Assembly: GCA_035433705.1 (NCBI GenBank)
Contig: DAORVK010000001.1
Location: 60,052 to 124,051 of the forward strand
DNA: 64,000 bases
Origin: CADEFQ01 sp035433705
Lineage (GTDB): Bacteria > Pseudomonadota > Gammaproteobacteria > Steroidobacterales > Steroidobacteraceae
Reading direction: 5' to 3'
Every line of letters begins with the position of its first letter. Position 1 is the stretch's first letter. Below are positions 25,718-33,769 of this stretch, piece by piece. A program made the translations under genes and the position numbers. The notes beneath the pieces were generated by a model. The model searched no databases and had not been told where the DNA came from. It saw nothing but the letters and a program-made list of their open reading frames with translations.

Positions 25718-25737
25718 ATGTCATGGGTACATGACAT
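25718..25737. promoter_or_regulatory. Operator-like palindrome upstream of the DUF1838 gene
   Basis: ATGTCATG-GGTA-CATGACAT is a perfect dyad with 8 bp arms and a 4 nt spacer, ending 16 bases before ATG 25754. It resembles a site for a dimeric repressor such as TetR or GntR. No such regulator is encoded next to it. Confidence 0.5.
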
Positions 25738-25753
25738 CAAGAGGTTTCCGCCG

Positions 25754-26656
25754 ATGAGCCGCACTTCTATCGCTTCCTCCCGCCTGCTGCTGGCCGCAGG
25801 TTTGCTCGCCGTCGCCGGTGCCGCGCACGCAGGCAAGATCGATCTGTCGACACGCGAGGGCGCGACCCTCGCGATGCGCAAGGTGCAGTGCTCCGTGAAG
25901 GACAACGCGCCCGTCATCTACTACTTCAACGGTGGCATGTTCAGCCGTATCGAGGGCGAACCCGACCGCAAGCTCTTCCATGTGGAAGCGATGAACATCC
26001 GTGCCTGCGTCACGGTGCAGGACCCCGTGAAGGGCACCGGCTGGCGGCTCGTATCGCGTGAAGTGCTGCTTTACATGGACCCGAAGACCCAAGAGGTATT
26101 GAAGACCTGGGAGAATCCCTGGACCGGCAAGACCGTGAACGTGCTGCACATCGACAACGACCCCGTGAACCAGCCGGCGATGTTCCCGGTGGGTCGCGAC
26201 GGCAAGCCGGTGAGCTGGCGGGCCGATACGGTCGGCGACAACTGGTGGACCACCATCACCGTCCCGCTCTTCTACAACAACCCGCTCGCCGGCCCCTACC
26301 AGAAGTATGTTGGCGGCGACTATCACGCCACCGAGATGTTCAGCTTCATGGGCGACGTTTCTGATCTCGTGAACGACAAGCGGGACACCGCCGCGGTGAA
26401 GGTCGCCTGGGTACGCATGTCGAACTGGCTGCCGTGGATGGAAATGGGCGGCCGTCAGGGCCTCGTGTACTTCCACACCAGCGGTCGCAAGGTCGCTCAA
26501 TTCGAAGACATGCCCGAGGTCCTTCGCCACGAGATCGAGACGAACTACCCGAAGTACAAGTCGCCGCCGCCGGGCGACGACCAGCGCCCGAACGAGACGA
26601 GCTGGACCTACTTCATGAAGAAGGTTCCGCCGCCGGCACCTGCAACTCGCCACTGA
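25754..26656 (+). CDS. DUF1838 family exported protein
   Basis: 300 residues. Start is ATG 25754 with AAGAGG about 11 bases upstream. The signal peptide ends at AGAAHA (about residue 24). The mature protein shows DUF1838 features: FNGGMFSRIEGEPDRKLFHV, TYENPWTGK-like KTWENPWTGKTVNVLHIDND and WVRMSNWLPWMEMGGRQGLV near the end, then a Pro-rich tail. DUF1838 proteins are periplasmic, often in aromatic or steroid catabolic contexts, and have no defined activity. A perfect 20 bp palindrome in the leader suggests regulation by a dimeric repressor. A stem-loop terminator follows. Confidence 0.85.
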   Translation: MSRTSIASSRLLLAAGLLAVAGAAHAGKIDLSTREGATLAMRKVQCSVKDNAPVIYYFNGGMFSRIEGEPDRKLFHVEAMNIRACVTVQDPVKGTGWRLVSREVLLYMDPKTQEVLKTWENPWTGKTVNVLHIDNDPVNQPAMFPVGRDGKPVSWRADTVGDNWWTTITVPLFYNNPLAGPYQKYVGGDYHATEMFSFMGDVSDLVNDKRDTAAVKVAWVRMSNWLPWMEMGGRQGLVYFHTSGRKVAQFEDMPEVLRHEIETNYPKYKSPPPGDDQRPNETSWTYFMKKVPPPAPATRH

Positions 26657-26663
26657 TCGAAGT

Positions 26664-26690
26664 CGGGGCCGGCCCTTCGGCCTGGCCCCG
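26664..26690 (+). terminator. Stem-loop terminator after the DUF1838 gene
   Basis: CGGGGCC ... GGCCCCG arms with inner GGCC/TTCG pairing form a strong GC hairpin 7 bp past the stop. It is followed only by GTTTACTT, so the U-tract is weak. Confidence 0.6.
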
Positions 26691-26691
26691 G

Positions 26692-26721
26692 TTTACTTGC
26701 CCGTTGACGCGGGCGTAGCAT
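26692..26721 (+). promoter_or_regulatory. Putative promoter of the RRM gene
   Basis: TTTACT (26692-26697), an 18 bp spacer and TAGCAT (26716-26721). The expected transcription start falls at about 26728, the A of the ATG, and no ribosome site precedes that ATG. A leaderless mRNA is possible. Confidence 0.4.
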
Positions 26722-26727
26722 CCCCGG

Positions 26728-27009
26728 ATGACGACGATCTACGTGGGCAATCTGCCCTTCTCGGCGACGGAACAGGATGTTCGCGCGCTTTTCGAGGCAC
26801 ACGGCACGGTCGAGTCGGTCAAGTTGATCAACGATCGTGAAACCGGCCGCCCCCGCGGCTTCGGCTTCGTCGACATGCCGCAAGACGCCGCGCAGGCAGC
26901 GATCCAGGCGATGAACGGCCGCGACCTGAATGGTCGCCCGCTGCGCGTCAATGAGGCGCAGGAGCGTCCGCAACGGCCGCGTACGAACGGCGGCCCCTAC
27001 AGACGCTGA
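26728..27009 (+). CDS. RRM-domain RNA-binding protein
   Basis: 93 residues: a single RNA-recognition motif plus a short Arg/Pro tail. RNP2 is IYVGNL (residues 4-9) and RNP1 is RGFGFVDM (about 43-50), with conserved SVKLINDRETGRPRG before it. Bacterial one-RRM proteins of this size resemble cyanobacterial Rbp proteins and are often cold-induced RNA chaperones. It sits alone between a terminator and palindromic repeat copy 3. The start codon lacks a ribosome site and a promoter lies immediately upstream, so it may be translated from a leaderless message. Confidence 0.94.
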   Translation: MTTIYVGNLPFSATEQDVRALFEAHGTVESVKLINDRETGRPRGFGFVDMPQDAAQAAIQAMNGRDLNGRPLRVNEAQERPQRPRTNGGPYRR

Positions 27010-27011
27010 CG

Positions 27012-27095
27012 AGCGTTGGTGCCGGGTTTTCGGTTATTCGGTTATTGGGCGGTAGCCCGCAATAACCGAATAACCGAAAACCCGGCACCAACGCT
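27012..27095. repeat. Palindromic repeat element, copy 3
   Basis: The core arms are identical to copies 1 and 2 (27017-27046 with 27061-27090), and the outer arm is extended by AGCGT/ACGCT. The inner loop has an imperfect GGGC/GCCC stem. It starts three bases after the RRM stop, so it could also act as that gene's 3' hairpin. Confidence 0.92.
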
Positions 27096-27153
27096 TTCAT
27101 TGCGGCCCGCGGCGGGCTACGGTAGCGCCTCCAGACAGCCGGAGAGACTGCCA

Positions 27154-27993
27154 ATGGCTCACGCGAAAAAGTCGATGGTCGCACTGCTCGCCGCGGGCCT
27201 TGCGTTCACGGGCTGCATGACGACGGCGAGCACCCGAAGCAGCACCGCAGCGGACCTCGATCGCATCCTTGCCGGCGATCAGCGCAGCGACGCGAATCGC
27301 GCGCGCGACGTCTATCGCCATCCCAAGGAGACCTTGCTGTTCTTCGGCATCCGGCCTGAGCAGACGGTAGTCGAAGTCTGGCCTGGCGGCGGCTGGTATA
27401 CGGAGATCATCGCGCCGCTCGTCGCGGAGAAGGGCAAGTTCTACGCCGCGCAGGTCGTGCCGAACCCGGAGAGCAAGGGCACCACGGCAGCGCTCAAGGC
27501 TTACGCCGACAAGCTCGCCGCACGCCCCGATCTCTATGGCAAGGTGACCGTCACCGCCATGGGCCCCGGCAGCACCGCGGACATCGCTCCACCGGGCAGC
27601 GTCGACCTCGTCGTCACCTTCCGCAATATTCACAACTGGATGGGGCGCGACTATGCGCCCGCTGCGTTTGCGGCGATGTACAAGGCGCTGAAGCCGGGCG
27701 GCACGCTCGGCGTCGTCGAGCACCGCGGCAACCCTGCAGTGCCGCAGGATCCGAAGGCGAAGGGCGGCTACATCAACGAGGACTACGCCATCCGCATGAT
27801 CGAGGCGGCGGGCTTCCGGCTGGTCGCCAAGTCGGAAGCGAACGCGAACCCGAAGGACACCAGGGATTACGAAAAGGGCGTCTGGACCCTGCCGCCCACT
27901 TACGCGCTCGGCGACACCGACCGTGCGAAATACGCGGCAATCGGCGAAAGCGACCGCTTCACGCTGAAGTTCATCAAACCTTCTGGTCGGTAG
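27154..27993 (+). CDS. SAM-dependent methyltransferase-like exported lipoprotein (COG4798-type)
   Basis: 279 residues from ATG 27154, with GGAGAG seven bases upstream. The N-terminus is a lipoprotein-like signal (LAAGLAFTGCMT, Cys near residue 21). The remainder resembles a class I methyltransferase: motif I region TVVEVWPGGGWYTEIIAPLV, then SVDLVVTFRNIHNW, LKPGGTLGVVEHRGNPA and an EAAGFRLV motif. Members of this group are annotated as predicted methyltransferases although their signal peptides place them in the periplasm, where SAM is not expected. The activity is therefore doubtful. Confidence 0.85.
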   Translation: MAHAKKSMVALLAAGLAFTGCMTTASTRSSTAADLDRILAGDQRSDANRARDVYRHPKETLLFFGIRPEQTVVEVWPGGGWYTEIIAPLVAEKGKFYAAQVVPNPESKGTTAALKAYADKLAARPDLYGKVTVTAMGPGSTADIAPPGSVDLVVTFRNIHNWMGRDYAPAAFAAMYKALKPGGTLGVVEHRGNPAVPQDPKAKGGYINEDYAIRMIEAAGFRLVAKSEANANPKDTRDYEKGVWTLPPTYALGDTDRAKYAAIGESDRFTLKFIKPSGR

Positions 27994-28019
27994 CGCACGC
28001 CGGCGGCAAGCGCCCCTTT

Positions 28020-30104
28020 TTACCACATGCTTTTGACGCGCTCGACGGCGTCGAGCGCCGACTGCCCCGTCTCGGCGAGCGAGGCCTCGCCGAGATTTGA
28101 TCCCTGGAACGAGACGCTGTCGAGCGTCTTCAGCACCTTCTCGCTCATGAAGCGGCTCCTGCCACCGTACACGTGGGCGTCACCCTGCTTCGGCTGCTGC
28201 GTGATCGGGAACCTGAGCGGCTGCACGAGCGCGAGATCGTCCCTGGCGCGTGTCATCGCGACATAGAGCAGGCGCCGCTCCTCTTCGATCGTCTCGGCGC
28301 GACCGGTGGCGAACTCCGACGGAAAGCTCCCGTCGACGACGTTCAGCACATAGACGGTATCCCACTCCATGCCTTTTGCCGAGTGCACGGTCGACAGCAC
28401 CAGGTAATCCTCATCGAGCAGCGGCTGACCGGCGAGATCGCCACTCGCCTGCGGCGGATCGAGCGTCAGCTCCGAGATGAAGCGCTCGCGCGAAGGGTAT
28501 TGGCCGGACAGCAGCTCGAGCTGGTCGAGGTCACCGATACGCGTGTGCACGTGCTCGTAGAGGCGCTCGAGATGCGGGCGATACCAGGTGCGCACCTGGT
28601 TCACCTGGCCCGACCAGGGTAACTGCGGGTCGGCGAGCGTCGTCAACAGATCCAGCAGCTTCTTCCAGTCGAGCGCGCTGTCGGAGGGCGGCTCGAAGCT
28701 GCGCAGCGCCGTGAAGCTGCCCCCCTCCCTCGCAAGATGATCGAGTGCACGCCGCGCATTCACCGGCCCCATGCCCTTCAGCAGCTGCAACACGCGAAAG
28801 CCCGCCATCGCGTTGCGCGGATTGTCGAGCCAGCGCAGGATCGCGAGCAGATCCTTCACGTGCGCGGCCTCGAGGAACTTGAGCCCACCGTACTTGATGA
28901 ATGGAATCTTGCGCTTCGAGAGCTCCACTTCGAGCAGGTCGCTATGGCTCGCGGACCGGAACAGCACCGCCTGGCGCCTGAGCGGCACGTTCGCCTCGCG
29001 TGCCTTGAGCACCTGCGTGCACACGTATTCGGCCTGGGTCGGCAGGTCCTCGACCGTGACGAGGCGTGGGCGCGAGCCGGCGCCTCGCAGCGAAAGCAGG
29101 TGCTTCCTGAATTGGCGGGGCGCGTCGGCCATCAAGGCGTTCGAGACGTCGAGCACAGCCTGCGTCGAGCGATAGTTCTGCGCGAGCGCCACCACCTCCG
29201 CACGCGGCTGGAAGCGGTCGGGGAACTCGAGGATGTTCTCGACGGTCGCGGCGCGGAACGAATAAATCGCCTGCGCATCATCGCCGACGACGGTGAGGCC
29301 GTGACCCACGGGCGCGAGGCCGAAGAGGATGCCGGCCTGCAACCGGTTGGTATCCTGGTATTCGTCGACGAGCACATGATCGAAGTGTCCCGCGACATGC
29401 TGGGCGAGCTTCGGCTCGCTCATCAGGATGTGCCAGTAGAGAAGCAGGTCATCGTAATCGAGTACGGCAAACTTCTGCTTGCGCTCCACGTAGGTGCGAA
29501 AGAGCTTCGTCAGGTCAGTTTCCCACTGTGCGCACCAGGGGTACTGCACGTCGAGGGTTTCCTTGAGCGATCTTTGCGTGTTGACCCGATACGAATAGAT
29601 TGCGAGGCAGGTGTCCTTGCGCGGGAAGCGCTGCTCCTTGCCCGCAAAGCCCAGCTCCTGGCGGATGCCGTCGAGGAGGTCCGCAGAGTCCGCCCGGTCC
29701 ATCACGGAAAATTGCGGATCGAGCCCGAGCTGGCGGGCATAGTGTCGCAAGAGGCGGTTGCCCACCGAGTGAAAGGTGCCCGCCCAGCCGAGCCGCTGCA
29801 GGATCGTCTGGCTCACGCCGCCGAGCGTGTCGTTGAGGGCAGCCTTCGCGACTTCATGCGCACGCCGGCGCATTTCGAGCGCCGCGCGGCGTGTGAAGGT
29901 GAGCATCAGGATGCGCGCCGGGTCGACTCCGTGCATCGCAAGGTGCGCAACGCGATGCGCCAGCGTGTTCGTCTTGCCGGTACCGGCGCCGGCGATGATC
30001 AGCAGCGGGCCTGCGTGGAAGCCCCGCTGCCCGGCGGGCTCACCATAGCTCACCGCCTTGCGCTGCGCGGCATTCAGCTTCTCGAGGTGCGCGGACTGCG
30101 ACAT
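28020..30104 (-). CDS. UvrD/Rep-type ATP-dependent DNA helicase (SF1A)
   Basis: 694 residues from ATG 30104 (MSQSAHLEKLNAAQRKAVSY). All helicase motifs are present: Q motif LNAAQRKAV, Walker A IAGAGTGKTNTL, Walker B LVDEYQDTN, GDDAQAIYSFRAA, QNYRSTQAVL, motif V STVHSAKGMEWDTVYVLN and motif VI RRLLYVAMTRARDDLAL. It probably unwinds DNA 3'-5' in repair or replication restart. Length and sequence fit a short UvrD paralogue and not a RecB- or AddA-type nuclease fusion, and no nuclease domain is seen. It is convergent with the methyltransferase-like gene, with a small GGCG/CGCC hairpin and T-run between. Confidence 0.92.
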   Translation of the reverse strand: MSQSAHLEKLNAAQRKAVSYGEPAGQRGFHAGPLLIIAGAGTGKTNTLAHRVAHLAMHGVDPARILMLTFTRRAALEMRRRAHEVAKAALNDTLGGVSQTILQRLGWAGTFHSVGNRLLRHYARQLGLDPQFSVMDRADSADLLDGIRQELGFAGKEQRFPRKDTCLAIYSYRVNTQRSLKETLDVQYPWCAQWETDLTKLFRTYVERKQKFAVLDYDDLLLYWHILMSEPKLAQHVAGHFDHVLVDEYQDTNRLQAGILFGLAPVGHGLTVVGDDAQAIYSFRAATVENILEFPDRFQPRAEVVALAQNYRSTQAVLDVSNALMADAPRQFRKHLLSLRGAGSRPRLVTVEDLPTQAEYVCTQVLKAREANVPLRRQAVLFRSASHSDLLEVELSKRKIPFIKYGGLKFLEAAHVKDLLAILRWLDNPRNAMAGFRVLQLLKGMGPVNARRALDHLAREGGSFTALRSFEPPSDSALDWKKLLDLLTTLADPQLPWSGQVNQVRTWYRPHLERLYEHVHTRIGDLDQLELLSGQYPSRERFISELTLDPPQASGDLAGQPLLDEDYLVLSTVHSAKGMEWDTVYVLNVVDGSFPSEFATGRAETIEEERRLLYVAMTRARDDLALVQPLRFPITQQPKQGDAHVYGGRSRFMSEKVLKTLDSVSFQGSNLGEASLAETGQSALDAVERVKSMW

Positions 30105-30230
30105 GACCGTGCAATATACGATCGCGGCGCGCCCGTCGCCACGAGAAGCGCAGCGCACTCATCCAGGGTCGAGGTTGTCCCGCGTCACAGATTGCCGGAT
30201 CATGCGCGCAAACCCCTGCATCGGTGACCC

Positions 30231-30650
30231 ATGGCGGATGAAACACCCGGCTTCGGCGGCCTCGTACTCCGGTTCGCATTCGCCCTGCTCCTCGTACTCC
30301 TCACCTTCAATCCGACGGGCCGTTCCTACTACCACTGGCTCGCCGCCGGCTTGCCGGCGGTCGACGCGCCCAAAGCGCTTGCCGGCATTGCGCTGCTGAT
30401 CGGCTGGGTCGTATTCCTCACGGCGACGATGCGTTCGCTCGGCGCTGCCGGCGTGCTGCTCGCACTCGCATTCTTTGCAGCGCTCGTCTGGGTCGCCGTG
30501 CAGTTCGGCTGGCTCGAGGCGAAGGCGCGCGCGTTCGTCTGGATCGGCCTCGTGGTCGCTGCAGCGATTCTCGCGATGGGCGTTTCCTGGTCTCACTTCC
30601 GCCGGCGCCTCACAGGCCAGGCCGACGTCGACGAGGTCGACAGCCGATGA
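30231..30650 (+). CDS. Small integral membrane protein (DUF6524-like)
   Basis: 139 residues with four hydrophobic helices: LVLRFAFALLLVLLTFNPTG, ALAGIALLIGWVVFLTATMR, LGAAGVLLALAFFAALVWVA and AFVWIGLVVAAAILAMGVSW. The NPTGRSYYHWL motif after the first helix and the C-terminal basic SHFRRRLTGQ are features I associate with DUF6524. Function is unknown. The ATG at 30231 has GGTGA upstream. Its stop overlaps the next gene's start by four bases. Confidence 0.82.
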   Translation: MADETPGFGGLVLRFAFALLLVLLTFNPTGRSYYHWLAAGLPAVDAPKALAGIALLIGWVVFLTATMRSLGAAGVLLALAFFAALVWVAVQFGWLEAKARAFVWIGLVVAAAILAMGVSWSHFRRRLTGQADVDEVDSR

Positions 30651-31252
30651 AGGCAAAGTCCGCGAAGCGCCGCCGCGCGCCAGCGGGGACGCCGACTGCA
30701 CTTCGCCTGCCGTTGCCACCGCGGCGCGCGCTACCCGCCGACTTGCAGAAGTACTTCCGCATCTGCGAGGAGAAGATCGGCTTTCTGCCGAATGTGCTCG
30801 CAGCGTACAGCTTCGACGCGGTGAAGCTGCGCGCCTTCATCGACCTGTACAACGACCTGATGCTCGGCGACTCGCGCCTCACGAAGCTCGAGCGGGAGAT
30901 GATCGCGGTCGTCGTCTCGGCAGCGAACCGCTGCTATTACTGCCTGGTTGCGCACGGTCAGGCCGTGCGCGAGCTGTCGGGGGATCCAACCCTTGGCGAG
31001 CGCCTCGTGATGAACCATCGGATCGCGCGCCTGCCGGCTCGGCAGCGTGCGATGCTCGACTTCGCCCACAAGCTCACGACGACGCCCGCCGAGGTGGGTG
31101 CCGCCGACCGCAGGCGCCTCACGCGCGCCGGCTTCAGCGCGCGCGACATCTGGGATATCGCGGCCGTCACGGGTTTCTTCAACATGACCAACCGGCACGC
31201 CACCGCGACCGACATGATGCCCAACCCCGAATACCACGCGCGGTCGCGCTGA
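30647..31252 (+). CDS. Peroxidase-related / carboxymuconolactone decarboxylase (AhpD-like) protein
   Basis: 201 residues. The CMD/AhpD core has the redox pair and proton-relay His in NRCYYCLVAHGQAVRELSGD. The uncharacterised-peroxidase subgroup pattern shows in KLEREMIAVVVSA before it and DIWDIAAVTGFFNMTNR after it. It probably reduces peroxides through the Cys pair or acts as a thiol oxidoreductase in the cytoplasm. Start ATG 30647 overlaps the stop of the membrane gene (ATGA), so it is translationally coupled; a Nudix gene follows 10 bp on. Confidence 0.9.
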   Translation: MKAKSAKRRRAPAGTPTALRLPLPPRRALPADLQKYFRICEEKIGFLPNVLAAYSFDAVKLRAFIDLYNDLMLGDSRLTKLEREMIAVVVSAANRCYYCLVAHGQAVRELSGDPTLGERLVMNHRIARLPARQRAMLDFAHKLTTTPAEVGAADRRRLTRAGFSARDIWDIAAVTGFFNMTNRHATATDMMPNPEYHARSR

Positions 31253-31262
31253 GCACCGCACC

Positions 31263-31784
31263 GTGCTGATCTCGAGCGAAACGAAATTTCGCGGCCGCAT
31301 CGTCACCGGCAATATCGAGGTCGTGGAACTGCCGAACGGCCACCGGGTCACACTCGACGTCCTTCACCATCCGGGCGGCGCCGCGGTGGTTGCGGTCGAC
31401 ACCGGACGGCGCGTATGCCTCCTGCGCCAGTACCGGCACGCGGCGGGCGGGTGGATCTGGGAACTGCCTGCCGGCAAGCTTGAGCCGGATGAAGCACCAC
31501 TCGTGACGGCGCAGCGCGAGATAGTCGAAGAAGCGGGCGTTCGGGCCGTGCACTGGGAATCGCTGGGCGGTGTGATCAGCTCACCCGGCGTGCTTACCGA
31601 GACCGTACATCTCTATCTCGCCACCGGGCTTGAGCCCGCGGCCCCCCAGCTTGAGCCCGGCGAGCTGCTGGAAGTGCACTGGGTGCCCCTCGAGGAGGCC
31701 TGCAGGCGCGCGCTCGCCGGCGAAATCAGCGATGGCAAGACCTGCGTGGGCCTCCTGAGAGCCACTGACCGCCTCGGGATGTGA
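31263..31784 (+). CDS. Nudix hydrolase, ADP-ribose pyrophosphatase type
   Basis: 173 residues from GTG 31263. The Nudix box is complete: GKLEPDEAPLVTAQREIVEE followed by AGV, matching GX5EX7REUXEEXGU. The flanking VCLLRQYRHAAGGWIWELPA and the SSPGVLTETVHLYLATGL loop are typical of the NudF/ADP-ribose pyrophosphatase subgroup. It would hydrolyse ADP-ribose or related nucleoside diphosphates. It lies 10 bp after the peroxidase-related gene. Confidence 0.92.
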   Translation: MLISSETKFRGRIVTGNIEVVELPNGHRVTLDVLHHPGGAAVVAVDTGRRVCLLRQYRHAAGGWIWELPAGKLEPDEAPLVTAQREIVEEAGVRAVHWESLGGVISSPGVLTETVHLYLATGLEPAAPQLEPGELLEVHWVPLEEACRRALAGEISDGKTCVGLLRATDRLGM

Positions 31785-31832
31785 CTTGCGGCGCGTTTCG
31801 GTGGGCAGGCCGTCGTTAGACTTGACCTGATC

Positions 31833-32153
31833 GTGCCAGACGACAGCCGCAAGCCCCCTGCGCCCGGCGCGCGCCGCGTTGCCCTAATCGTCCACGACGA
31901 CCTCGGCAACGCCCGCGTCGAATGGCAGGAAATTCCCGATGACCGCACCGGGTCGTTCGCGCGCCCGACACTCGAGATCGAGGATCTGCGGGTCGAGGAC
32001 GGGAAGGCCACCCATCCCTACGGACGCCCCAACCGCCTGGCCGCACCCGACAAACGCACCGGCACCACGACGCGCACCGATCTGCGCAAGCTTTCCGAGT
32101 GGATCAAGCTGAAGCGCGAAATGGAAGCGCGCAAGCCGCACGACGACGAATAG
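31833..32153 (+). CDS. Hypothetical protein, 106 aa
   Basis: Start GTG 31833. A charged, soluble protein with RRVALIVHDDLGNARVEWQE near the N-terminus, a Pro/Arg-rich middle and a lysine/glutamate-rich C-terminal helix (LRKLSEWIKLKREMEARKPH). I do not recognise a family. Composition and codon use fit a real gene, and it lies in line with the preceding Nudix gene (48 bp gap). Confidence 0.6.
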   Translation: MPDDSRKPPAPGARRVALIVHDDLGNARVEWQEIPDDRTGSFARPTLEIEDLRVEDGKATHPYGRPNRLAAPDKRTGTTTRTDLRKLSEWIKLKREMEARKPHDDE

Positions 32154-32184
32154 GGCTGCGGGCGTCGCCCACGGTCCGCAGCCC

Positions 32185-32835
32185 TCAGGCGCAGCGATCG
32201 ATGTGGGCGAGCTTGCGCGATTCCGTGAGCCGGTAGAAGCGGCGCAATTCGGCCGCCATATCGCGCGCGATTTCCTCCGCCGGTCGCTTGAGGCGACCCT
32301 CGATGCGTCGGCAGAATCGTGCTGCATAGGCGCTCGCCCGACGGTAGAGCGCGGCGCGCTCGCCCGGCAGTCGCGGATCGACATAGGTCCGGTCGAACAG
32401 GATCGAATGCAGTTCGCGCGGAAAGTGCTCCGGCGTCTGCCGTCGAAGCAGCGACAGCGTCGCGACGTACTTGTCCACCTCGGCCTGGGTCTCGAGTTCG
32501 AGCCGTGAGACCTCGTGATCGTGCCCGGCGTGAAACGCGAGGTAGTGGAAGTGACTCACCCCCTCGAGCGCCGTCCAGCAATCGGCGAGATTGGCCGCGG
32601 TGAGGCGTTCGAGAGGGTCCGCGGCGGCGAGCCGTTCAAGTACCTGCGGATCGAGATAGAGCGCGATGGCGACCTCGTCGCCGTCCCGGGCGACCAGCAA
32701 TTGCTCTTCGCAAGGAGGCGTCTGCCCCGCGCGCGGCACGCAGTCGGGGTCGGTGACGAGAAAATCCCGGACGTCGTGCGCGAGCGGCACGTCGTAGATG
32801 CCGGCGAGCAGGTCCTGCAGCGCAGTGAGGACCAT
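32185..32835 (-). CDS. Hypothetical protein, 216 aa (helical, DUF-like)
   Basis: A mainly helical soluble protein with no signal. Distinct segments are LAGIYDVPLAHDVRDFLVTD, SHFHYLAFHAGHDHEVSRLE and FRLTESRKLAHID-like FYRLTESRKLAHIDRCA at the end. The cluster of His/Asp (HFHYLAFHAGHDHEVS) could bind metal, but no family is recognised. It sits 11 bp downstream of another hypothetical gene on the same strand, so the two are probably co-expressed and possibly partners. Confidence 0.7.
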   Translation of the reverse strand: MVLTALQDLLAGIYDVPLAHDVRDFLVTDPDCVPRAGQTPPCEEQLLVARDGDEVAIALYLDPQVLERLAAADPLERLTAANLADCWTALEGVSHFHYLAFHAGHDHEVSRLELETQAEVDKYVATLSLLRRQTPEHFPRELHSILFDRTYVDPRLPGERAALYRRASAYAARFCRRIEGRLKRPAEEIARDMAAELRRFYRLTESRKLAHIDRCA

Positions 32836-32846
32836 GCGGACCGCCC

Positions 32847-33452
32847 TCAGTGCCGGAACTTCGAGTGCGCGCCGGCAGCCGGCGCGACACCAAGGCCCGA
32901 GAGCAGACGCTCCGCGCGACGACTCCCCGTTTTCAGCCAGACCTCGTAGAGGCGCAGGATGTCGCGGTCGCTGTACTGATAGCCCGCTTCGCTCACTTCG
33001 TTGAGCGCATCGACCATCTGCTGGAATTTCGCTGCCAGTTCGCCGAACACCGGACCGAGCGCGGCGCGCCCGCTGCGCCTCACTGCTTCCGACAGCGTGC
33101 CGTAAGCGCGGCCGCCCATCGCGATGTGGTAATCGATGTCGATCAGCTTGCGCGCAAACCCCTGCGCGAAAAACCCCGCGACGAAGAGTGACACGTCGCC
33201 GAGCCGCTGCAGCCCGGCGCAGCGCTCACGCGCGCTGTGCGCCTCGAGCGCATCGGCGAGCATCACGACGAGCGGGCGGATGCGCGCGCCGTCGGCTGTC
33301 TGTTCGAAGAGCGCATCGGAGTGTGCGAAGAGCGTGAGAAGGTTGACGACATACTGCTCGGTCTCCCCGCCCACCGAGACCTGCTGGTGTTCGAGCGCGC
33401 TGTGCAGCGAATCGCGGAAGTACTCGCGCAGGCTGTGCACTTTGACGACCAT
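32847..33452 (-). CDS. Hypothetical helical protein, 201 aa
   Basis: Starts MVVKVHSLREYFRDSLHSAL; no signal peptide. It is almost entirely alpha-helical by pattern, with SDALFEQTADGARIRPLVVM and LGDVSLFVAGFFAQGFARKL segments and GRAYGTLSEAVRRSGRAALG. It ends with a short basic tail. I have no family name for it. It heads a two-gene unit with the 216 aa gene and is divergent from the MFS remnant. Confidence 0.7.
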   Translation of the reverse strand: MVVKVHSLREYFRDSLHSALEHQQVSVGGETEQYVVNLLTLFAHSDALFEQTADGARIRPLVVMLADALEAHSARERCAGLQRLGDVSLFVAGFFAQGFARKLIDIDYHIAMGGRAYGTLSEAVRRSGRAALGPVFGELAAKFQQMVDALNEVSEAGYQYSDRDILRLYEVWLKTGSRRAERLLSGLGVAPAAGAHSKFRH

Positions 33453-33577
33453 GGCGCCAAGAGTCCGCCATCACCGCTGAACAAACCGTGAACGCGCGCA
33501 GGGTTTGCGCAATTGCACAAGGCCGCTCTGCATTGGCAGCCGCGCGGTTACATTGCTGATTGCGACGGGGGTCACAC

Positions 33578-33767
33578 GTGAATCGATATCAGTGGCTGGT
33601 GCTCGCGGCCGCCTGGCTCGGGTGGGGATTCGACGAGTTCGACGCCCTGCTCTTCCCGTCGCGTCTACGCGCAAGTGACGCCGGTTTCTGCTACAACCCG
33701 GATCGCATCATCGCGGCGCTCGGGCCGCTCGCTGTCGGCATCGTGACCCCGCGGAAAGGCATTGAGA
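33578..33767 (+). pseudogene. MFS transporter remnant (N-terminal start joined to a C-terminal segment)
   Basis: GTG 33578, with GGGGG eight bases upstream, opens NRYQWLVLAAAWLGWGFDEF and DALLF, a typical first helix of an MFS transporter (GWGFDxFDxLLF). It continues directly, in frame, into PSRLRASDAGFCYNPDRIIA and ALGPLAVGIV, the pattern of a late MFS loop and helix (LFPTRLRATGAGFCYN). About 300 or more residues are missing between them. Both halves contain Leu-Phe at the joint, so a deletion across a short CTCTTC-type repeat would explain it. The frame then runs into the next gene. The rest of the 317 bp between real genes is non-coding. Confidence 0.75.
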
Positions 33768-33769
33768 CA

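Noticed and set aside
28000..28020. GGCG/CGCC hairpin with a T-run between the convergent methyltransferase and helicase genes
   Set aside because: Only a 4 bp stem; kept as a remark and not as a terminator.
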